Source: Apteryx mantelli (Eukaryota; Chordata; Aves; Apterygiformes; Apterygidae). Taken from it: a stretch of 64,000 bases of DNA. The position numbers and the translations under genes were made by a program. Below are positions 48,501-57,500 of the stretch, in pieces; within the stretch, counting starts at the first letter, position 1, and every line of letters starts with the position of its first letter. Under the pieces are notes generated by a model. The model did not search any database and was not told the DNA's origin. It saw nothing but the letters and a program-made list of their open reading frames with translations. The stretch lies in the NCBI RefSeq assembly GCF_036417845.1, contig NC_089980.1, positions 131,714,516 through 131,778,515 of the forward strand, given 5' to 3'.

Positions 48501-51500
48501 TGAACTGCTTTGGGTTGCAAACCTTGTATTTAAAAGGAAGAAGGAAGATTGGGAGAAGGGGAGGAGCTGCCTAAAGTGTGGCCTTGGTGGAAGTAAACTC
48601 CTGTTATGCTCTCTCTGTTATCAAATGCAATTTATTGCATTGCATAATTTGAGTCTTTTTTTGTAACCTTAAAGAGAATAAATGTTAATGAATATGTTCC
48701 CTTTAATGACTAATGGCTCTTATTTCAGCTTTTTGAATTTTGAGAGGCAAACTGAAGGCAAACTAAGTGCACCAGTAGTGACCTGTTGAATGCTTTTGTA
48801 TGAAATGTTGTGGTAGTCCCATGATAAGCACTTAGCAATTGGCTTGTATTCTTCAGTTATGCACAACAGCCTGAAAAACTCATTGAGCAGGAACTTATTT
48901 TTCAGTCTCTGATAATATTTTGCTTGTAATTTCACTGCTATATGGAAATCCCTTGGAAACTGTTTTTTGTTGTTTTCTTTTTGATTTTAATTAGTTGAAA
49001 ACTTGATTACTGTTTGTTGTATTTCAGCTGGCATACATTAATGAGCTAGAGTTGGCTATACATGTACTTCTTCAGCAACGAGCCAGAACGCTACTGAAAC
49101 GAAGGCAAGATGAGCTGAGAAATGAATCTGCTTATATTCAGCACCTGTCAAGTTCGTATGAAGTTTAAAGTTATTTTCTTATTGAAACGTTCACTCTTTG
49201 AACAGAAATACATGGTTACCTTTTTGGATGAAGTATTTCATCTGTAACTTTGGTCTCTCCCCTTCCCATGTCAGTAGGCATGTTCATCTATATCTGAGTT
49301 GAAATTATGTTGCCTCAGTGAGCCCCCTTATATTCTTTTCTGTGGTATAATGGTGAATATAATGTGACCAAATACTTCAGTCAGTTTTGAATTATTCAAC
49401 TCGACAACTGCCTGTCAGTATTTTTAAAAAAAAAAAAGATGGAGTCAGTTTCCTAGTAGATCCTAAATTGGCAAAAGCTTGCTACTGGGGATTCAGCCGT
49501 GCTTGTGAACGTATGAAAAAGGAGTTCGTTCACCTGACAGTATCACTTTGACATGAGAATGTCTTTAAGGCTGTGTGTATGCATGAAATGTAGATTTCAA
49601 GATGGGAGGTGACACTTCTATAAAGGGAGGGACATGAAGAAAGAAACCTCTTTCACACAGAATAACACAGAATGGTTGAAGTTGGAAGGGATCCTCTGGA
49701 GATCATCTAGTCCAACCCCCCTGCTCAAGCAGGGTCACCTAGAGCATGTTGCCCAGGATCCTATCCAGATGACTTTTGAATATCTCCAAGGATGGAGACT
49801 CCACAACCTCTCTGGGCAATTATTTAGTGTGAGGGTGACTGAGCACTGGAACAAAGCTTCTTCTCATGCCCAGATGGAACTTCCTGTGTTCCAGTTTGTG
49901 CCCGTTGCCTCTCATCCTGTCACTGGGCACCACTGAGAAGAGTCTGGCCCCATCCTCCCTTAAGATATTTGTATACATTGATAAGATCCCCCCTCAGCCT
50001 TCTCTTCTCCAGGCTAAACAGGCCCAGCTCCCTCAGCCTTTCCTCATATGAGAGATGCTCCAGTCCTTTAATCATCTTTGTGGCCCTATGCTGGACTCTC
50101 TGCAGTAGCTCCTTGACTCTCTTGTACTGGGGAGCCCAGAACTGGACGCAGTACTCCAGATGTGGCCTCCCCAGGGCTGAGTAGAGGGGGAGAATCACCT
50201 CCCTCGACCTGCTGGCAACACTCTTCCTGATGCACCCCAGGATACCATTGGCCTTCTTGGCCACAAGGGCACATTGCTGCCTCATGCTTAACTTGGTGTC
50301 CACCAGGACCCCCAGGTCCTTCTCTGCAGAGCTGCTCTCCAGACAGTCAGTCCCCAGCCTATACTGGTGCATGGGGTTATTCCTCCCTAGGTGCAGGACC
50401 CTGCACTTGCCTTTGTTGAACTTCAGGAGGTTCCTCTCCGCCCACCTCTCCAGCCTGTCCATGTCTCTCTGAATGGCAGCACAGCCCTCTGGTGTATCAG
50501 CCACTCCTCCCAGTTTTGTATCGTCAGCAAACTTGCTGAGTGTGCACTCTGTGCCTTCATCCAGGTCATTGATGAAGAAGTTGAACAATGCTGGATGCAG
50601 TACTGACCCCTGGGGGACACCGCTAGCTATGGGCCTCCAACTAGGCTTTGTGCCACTGATCACAACCCTCTGAGCTCTGCCATTCAGCCAGGTACCCTTT
50701 GTGCAAGGATTTTACCCCAAATAAAATGGTCTTTTTGATCACTGTAGGAAGAGTAATTAGTCTTTTTATCTCATGTTTCCCTTCCACATTGATGTATTGT
50801 TTGTATGCATTGTGAATCTTTAGTAGCTGCTGTTTTAAAAACAAAACAAAAAAACCCTAAACTAAAAAAAACCTTGAAACAAAACGTCAAAAACCCTTTT
50901 AACTGTGCAGACAAACTAAGAGCCAAGTAATAGCAACGTGCTTGGAGCTGCAGCTAAAAGATGGTGACCAAATACACTGGTTTCCAATAATTACCTGTGG
51001 ATTTAGGCTCCTGACTATACAGGATGAACTGCTGAATAAAGAAAACTGGCAGTATGTATGATTTTTTTTTTTTTAATGGTGTAGTAGACTGACAGCAGGT
51101 GTTAAGTGAAGAAGAGAGTAGTGGTTCGTGTAAGTAGTTGCCTCTAAAATGACTTTAAGTTCATAGCAAATGGGGCTTTGCTTATGTGATTAACAGAGCT
51201 TTTAATTACCTGGTTATTTGGCTTCCTTATTATATTTAATATAGTGGAAATGCCATTTTTTTCTTATGCTATAATACTTCAGTAGCAGAACACACATTTT
51301 TGTATGTTGAGCATGCATGAGCCAGCCGATACTGATACAAATGCATGGCCCTAACAAGAAAATGTTTCTTGCTTTTTGTTTCTCTGTTGGACTGAATAAT
51401 CAGGCTAGGAGTAATTTAGGTCACACAATCACAGCAACCACTGGGGTAACAGGAGACAGTTACCCAACTGTCTCGGTAACAGTGGGGAGCTGACTAGTCC

Positions 51501-54500
51501 TGAAATATAAATACTGTGACTGATATAATGTGAATCAGGAATTTACCATCCATTACGCTGTTAGAGTAACTTTGGGGTTTGGTTCACATTTGTTAAATAG
51601 TTTCATTTTTGACTTAAAAACTAAAGGAAGTCCTTATGCTTGCTGTTCACTCTGCGAGGAACCTATTATGTAAGGTAGTAATTTCCATTTCCAGCCAATA
51701 TGGGGAAGCGGTGAGTATTGGAACGTCATCAGGCTCGGACCTCTTACCAACTGTTGTAAGGAGAGAGCCACATCTGACTATGATGCAATATAACAGTATT
51801 TACTGTGCTTTACACTGGATACTCTTACAGCTTTGATCATGAGGTTTTATTTTTCTCTTTGACAGTTTTCCAAATGATGAACAATAGAAGGAAAATGAAC
51901 AAGAATCAGTGATTTTCATTGTTATTTTTTGTTGTTTTTTGTGTGCATTTCTGTCTCCTGATAGGTAGCAATGATGAACCAACTAATGGTGGATTGGAAG
52001 ATGATGAAAAGACACAGCTTCTGAAAATGTGTGAACATCGAAGGTAATTACTACACCATTAGGTGTATATGTACGCATAACTCAGATAATTGCACTTTAG
52101 ATTGGTTTCCTGTCATTTATCCAATTTTTTTCAAATAGATTATTTTTCAATAATCTTTCTCCTGCATACATACGTAGGGAAGAATCACTAATCTGAGTTC
52201 ATTACAAAATACAGGACTTGCAGACAGCAAGCGAGAGTGTGTTCAGGAGAAGTTGATCACCATGAAGGTATGTCTAGTGATGATGAGCTTCCTCCGACAG
52301 AGATGACGGAGTTCCAGAAGAGCAAAGGTTGGTGACAGTCTTGATATAATGTGTAGAACGAAACCTCTATCTTTCTGTGGTTTTTTAATTATTTTAGAAA
52401 AGGTGAAGAAATACTGCATTTGATTTGTATATTAGTTACACACTGTAGAAAGGAAGTGCATCCAAACAATTCTCATTAATGACTTGGAGGGAGGCTATAG
52501 ATGTATGGCTGTAGATTTCTTTCAGTATGATTTTGCTCTGGGGGCATTGCTTCTACCTGGTTCAACCTGAAATAAGCTCTGTTAGATTATGCCAGAGTGG
52601 GTCTGGCATTACTTGATGCAGATGTCTCTTGTAAAACACTTGATGTGTTTTGTATAGTCAATTTATTTTCTGAAGATAGAGTGAATTAAAGGATGTTCTT
52701 TTAATTATCTTCAGTAGGAGGGGGAAAGGCATAACCAGTACTTTAAATATGATTCTAAAATACCTTTTCTATAGAAAACAACAGAAGGATTTTCAAGTCT
52801 GAAATTATAGCAGTCCGTGGTATAAAGCTTGAAAGATGGTGGTCATATAAATCTGTGAAATAGTTCATGAAGAAACTTGCTTTTTTGTGGTCGTGTGCCA
52901 ATATCTTTTTTTTCTCTCTGAAATAAAGTTCTCCAGGGAGTCTGTTTTAGAATCCCTTTTTGTGTTAGACATGTACAAGATAAATGACAACTGTGATTAT
53001 CATATAGATATTTCTTGTGACCTATAGATACATAAACTCTTCACCTTATACATCAGTAAATGCTGTGATTGTTTCCTTTTCTTCCCAATGAATGTTATCC
53101 ACAGATGATATTTTAGAGGATAGTAGGAAAATCTTTGAAGATGTTCGTGTAGATTTTTGTGACATCAGGAAAATCCTGTTGAAATTCCAGGAGTGGAAAG
53201 AGAAGTTTCCTGATTCCTACTGTGATGCTTACATCAGTTTATGCCTGCCAAAGCTTTTAAATCCGCTAATCAGAGTTGAGTTAATAAGTTGGAATCCTCT
53301 TGAGGTAGGTACATCAGCATACATCTTTTTATTCAAAAATTGTGCGTGTGTGGCGTTGTTGACCCCTACACTTTTGAGTACTACGCTGAAGCTGTAGGCA
53401 GTAGTCAGTAAAGCCTGTTGTGGTTATGGCCCTTACCATCTTCATGAACCTGTTTTTTCTGGCATTTGTGTCTCTAAGCCCCTTCTGCAACACCCGCTTG
53501 CAAGAAGGGAGTTCTTTGAAGTCACTTTGACAACCCCAGCTCTAAAGTCCTAATTTTAGTTCTAGTTTTCCTGATTTGCTCTTTTGGCCTGTTCAGTGAT
53601 CGTGTTACACCTTTAAGTGAGAATGTCTGTGATACCACGGGACGTGTTTTTGCATGGAGCTTTTCTATCAGTCCTGATCAATTAATAGGAATGATCTTTC
53701 AGCAGAATTTCACAGAGTTGGAAGAGATGCCCTGGTTCAGAGCTATAGAAGAATTCAGTGATGCCAAAAACGCGTCTGAATCAAAAAGGGATGATGATCT
53801 TGATAAGACAGTCTTGCCTAGAGTGATTGAAAAAACAATTCTTCCAAAAATTACAGGTATGTTAAGGCGGTCTTGAAAATGTTCATTGCAGATAGGCAGT
53901 CACACCTTTAAAAAAAAAAAAAAAAAAAAAAAAAGAAAAAAAGAAAAAAAGTGATAATCATCAAGTAATGGTAGTTATAATTTGAAATGGTGTTTAGCAT
54001 GTAGTGATTACCCACTTCTACAGAGTGAGGCTAAGGTAGATGCGTGATAAGACTATTGTAAGCGGGAAGATTACCTTTTCAAATGTTTGCTTCTGTTGCA
54101 TGGTAATGCCTTGAAACTAGAGCAGATAACCATTTGTGTATCATGATCACAATAAATTCCTCTCTTTTTTTTTTTTCAGGGTTTATAAAGAATGTGTGGG
54201 ATCCCTTATCTACTTCACAGACGAAGAATCTTGTGCAGCTTTGCCATAGCATCTTTGAAAAGCAAGTTCCCTCCAAAAATGAGCGCAGTCAAGCAAAAGA
54301 GGTAAAAGTCACTGTGGTACTGGAGAAGCAGGGGAGGGAAGGAAGGATGGACTTTGTGCACTGCGTGTGCTTTTTGTGTGTGCTGCTATGCATGTTTAGA
54401 ACATTGTCCTGAAGTTGTTAGTTCTGATTACTTGTTTGTTTTGTCATTTTATAGCAAGGAAAATTCAACAAATTTTAGCTCTCAGATAATCCTTATTGAA

Positions 54501-57500
54501 GGTGATGAGAGATGGGACTATCTTGGGGCAGAAATTAGCTCCTCTACCTGTTAAGAATCTGATCAAGACCTACTCTTGCTCCTCCACAAAAATAATTGTT
54601 AGTGTTTTTAGATTTCTATTTAAGTATCTTTCAAAACTTGAGCTTTAAATGCTAGTAATGCCCCAGTGGCCAGCAATTTTAGCTTATATTTATAAATTAG
54701 TTCCAGAACAGTAAAAACAACAATTCTTCCTTAAAATTTCTTCTATAAAGAAAAATTTATTACTTTTAAAAAAACAAAAGGATAGTATTAATTAGCTAGG
54801 AAAAAGATTAGAGTACTAAAAGATTACTGAAGTAATAATTACTTTCGTACAATTAAGTCAGTGTGATGCACTCTCCCAGCCTGATTGTGGTTTTATTCTG
54901 ATATAAATCTAGAGTTTCTCTAGCGAAAAGTGGTTGAGTTGAGTGGATTTTTGGGCCCCTGAAATGAAAAGAAATGTTTATGCCTTCCAGTGGGAGTGCT
55001 GCTTTGAAGCCAAGGTTTGAGAAGTCAGGTGGCACTGCTGGCATTAGCCATGATATTGTTTGTGCAGGAAGTAAGGTAAAACAGAACTTCAAACAAATAA
55101 AAACCCTAAAATGCATCAAAATACTCAAGGGCTGCTAGGAAAGTGCAAACACTAAGGCAGTTAAAAACAGTGCCATACTATCCTAGCTATGGTGAGTGAA
55201 ACTTTTTACATAGAATTTTACAGCTTTTTATGATGATCCTGTATGTGTAACTTATCGTTTGTCTATGTATGACTTTGCTGTTGCCTTGCAAAATAACATG
55301 CATTAAAAGGCCTTGTTTAGGCAAGTAACTTCATCTTAAAAAACCTCTCCAGGTTATCCCTACAGATAACTAGAGTTGAGACTTGTCCACAGCTGTTTTT
55401 TAATGTAATCATGATCTGTGTGTTATATACAAGAGGCCACTGTACATGTCTCGAACTAGTATATTGCATTTCTAAAGGTGGGCTAAATAGCTGTCTGAAC
55501 TTGTTATAAACAAAAGCTGAAATCTTTTTTTCTTGTGAGGAGACGTTAATAACTTTTTCCTTAATAGGATTTGATAAATGTACTTGTGCTAAGAATGAAG
55601 AAGTCTGTAGAGGAAGATGTCTTTATTCCTCTGTATCCTAAAAGGTAAGCTGATTCTGCAGCTGTGTTTTGTTTGTTTTCTTTTTTTTTCCTGTACCCCT
55701 CTCCCCCACATGGACTTATTTATAGATGAAATACTGTAGACATTGTTTAACAGGTAATGGAATGGACATGCCTTCTACTGTTTTATTACAGGTAAGGTTA
55801 TGCAGTCTTACTCATGTTTATGAACTTGTTCTAACAGGAATAACCCCACTGACTTAGTGCTTTTTTGCTCATGTAACTAAGTGCTTTCCAGTAAAGGAAG
55901 TCCACAGTCCTGTTTTGTTATAGTAACTTAGATATAAGGGCCTGTGGTAGTTTAGATGGTTTGCTTTTTCCTCTTGATTCCTCTTCCCCCTAAAATAGGG
56001 TTTATATTGTTGATGCTTATTAGTAGGCACTATTTCAGAGATGAGGAATTAGTGGGAATCCGAGAGACTTGGGGTTAAGATATGGCTGGAAGAGAAGCTT
56101 TGCTAAAGCTGATGCGGCATGTTTGATTCTAAGCAATGCTGTTTTGATCTGAATCCATGAAATGTAGACACAAGTGTTTCCAATTGTTAATTTTATTGGA
56201 GCTTATTTTATAGTAATTGTATTACAATGGGTTCAAATTCACAGCTGTTTCCCTAGACCTTAATTCTGATTGTGCTTGTCAGTGCTGAAAAAAACCCCAA
56301 ACTAACATTCATTAGCATCTAAGAGATCAGTTGTTTGGCTTGCTTCTCTTAAAAATGCAATAAAAACTTATTTTGCCTTTCTTCTTCTTTCTGTGACCAG
56401 TGCTGTGGAAGACAAATTGTCACCATGTTCAAAATTCCAAGAAAGACGGTTTTGGTCAGCTGTTAAGGTAAAGATGATACACCCAGTTTTTCTTTGATGA
56501 TCGTTTTACTTAAAAAATAATATTCTTCAGTCAGTCAGGAAATAAATTTTCAGGCAAGCCTTATTCCTGGGAGATAATACATTTTTATTAGGATGGATAA
56601 CCATTTTTCCCAGTGAGGGTTGTGTTCTGTACAACTTACATGTGATGATTTAAGAATGAACTGTGGATGAACATTTTACGTATGTACCAGTTGGGTGAAC
56701 TGAAATATATATCTTCTGCAAGTGTCTCTGATATGATGATCTGTTCCTGCTTAGTTTATTTTTTCCCCTTTCTTGAGTGGGCCAGGCAGACCTGGTGGCT
56801 TTTATGTCTTCATATTTTTAATTGCTCTGCTAAAAGGTTCTGTTTCCCCAATACATGTGTACTTGTGCAAATGCTGTTCTTAATGTAGATTATAGCCATT
56901 GCATGTTCATATAATCACATTAGCATAGTTTTAGGGTGCTGAGGTGGGAGTATTTGATTCAATTTCCACTTAAATTTGTTTCCTCTAGGAACAGGTTTGG
57001 ATTCTCATCTAAAGATGGTGTTTAGATACATTAAAAAACAAACAAAAAAACCTTAAAATCCCCTGCCTTCCAGGATGCCTAGTCCTGCATAGCCTTGAGC
57101 TTCCATTCCATGAAAAAGCCTGAGAAGTTGCATATGTTGGGGACTGTTTGGCAAAGGACTTGCCACCTTTGCTGCTGGAGTGAGCTGCTGTGTAGGAATT
57201 TGTTGTGGCCAGAGGAAGAGCAGGCAAGAGGGAGCTTAACGCTTAGTGGCTAGGGCACCCAGCACAGACGACAGGGTAGACCTGGGATTCTGGTCCCGCT
57301 TTCTAGGATTGTGTACGCTTTTTGCCTAATAAAAATCTATGGTGTCAAATGCATGCGTGTTCCTGGAGGTCTTTCCCCTGCAAATTGAAGTTGGCCTTTT
57401 GGCCTGTGATGTCCGTCTTCCTTGCCATCGTGGCCTCCTTCAAAGGGGTGACAGTGGGGAACAGTGAAGATGTTCTTGCCCAGTGTATCTGTTGACTGGT

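Noticed and set aside
49920-50663. Reverse-transcriptase ORF as a host gene
   Set aside because: Its 3' end shows the CR1 UTR and ATTCTGTG-type tail, and its 5' end is truncated. It is a LINE copy, not a domesticated gene.
57234-57312. Functional tRNA gene
   Set aside because: A- and B-box-like motifs exist, but the acceptor and anticodon stems cannot be paired. It is at most an old SINE head.
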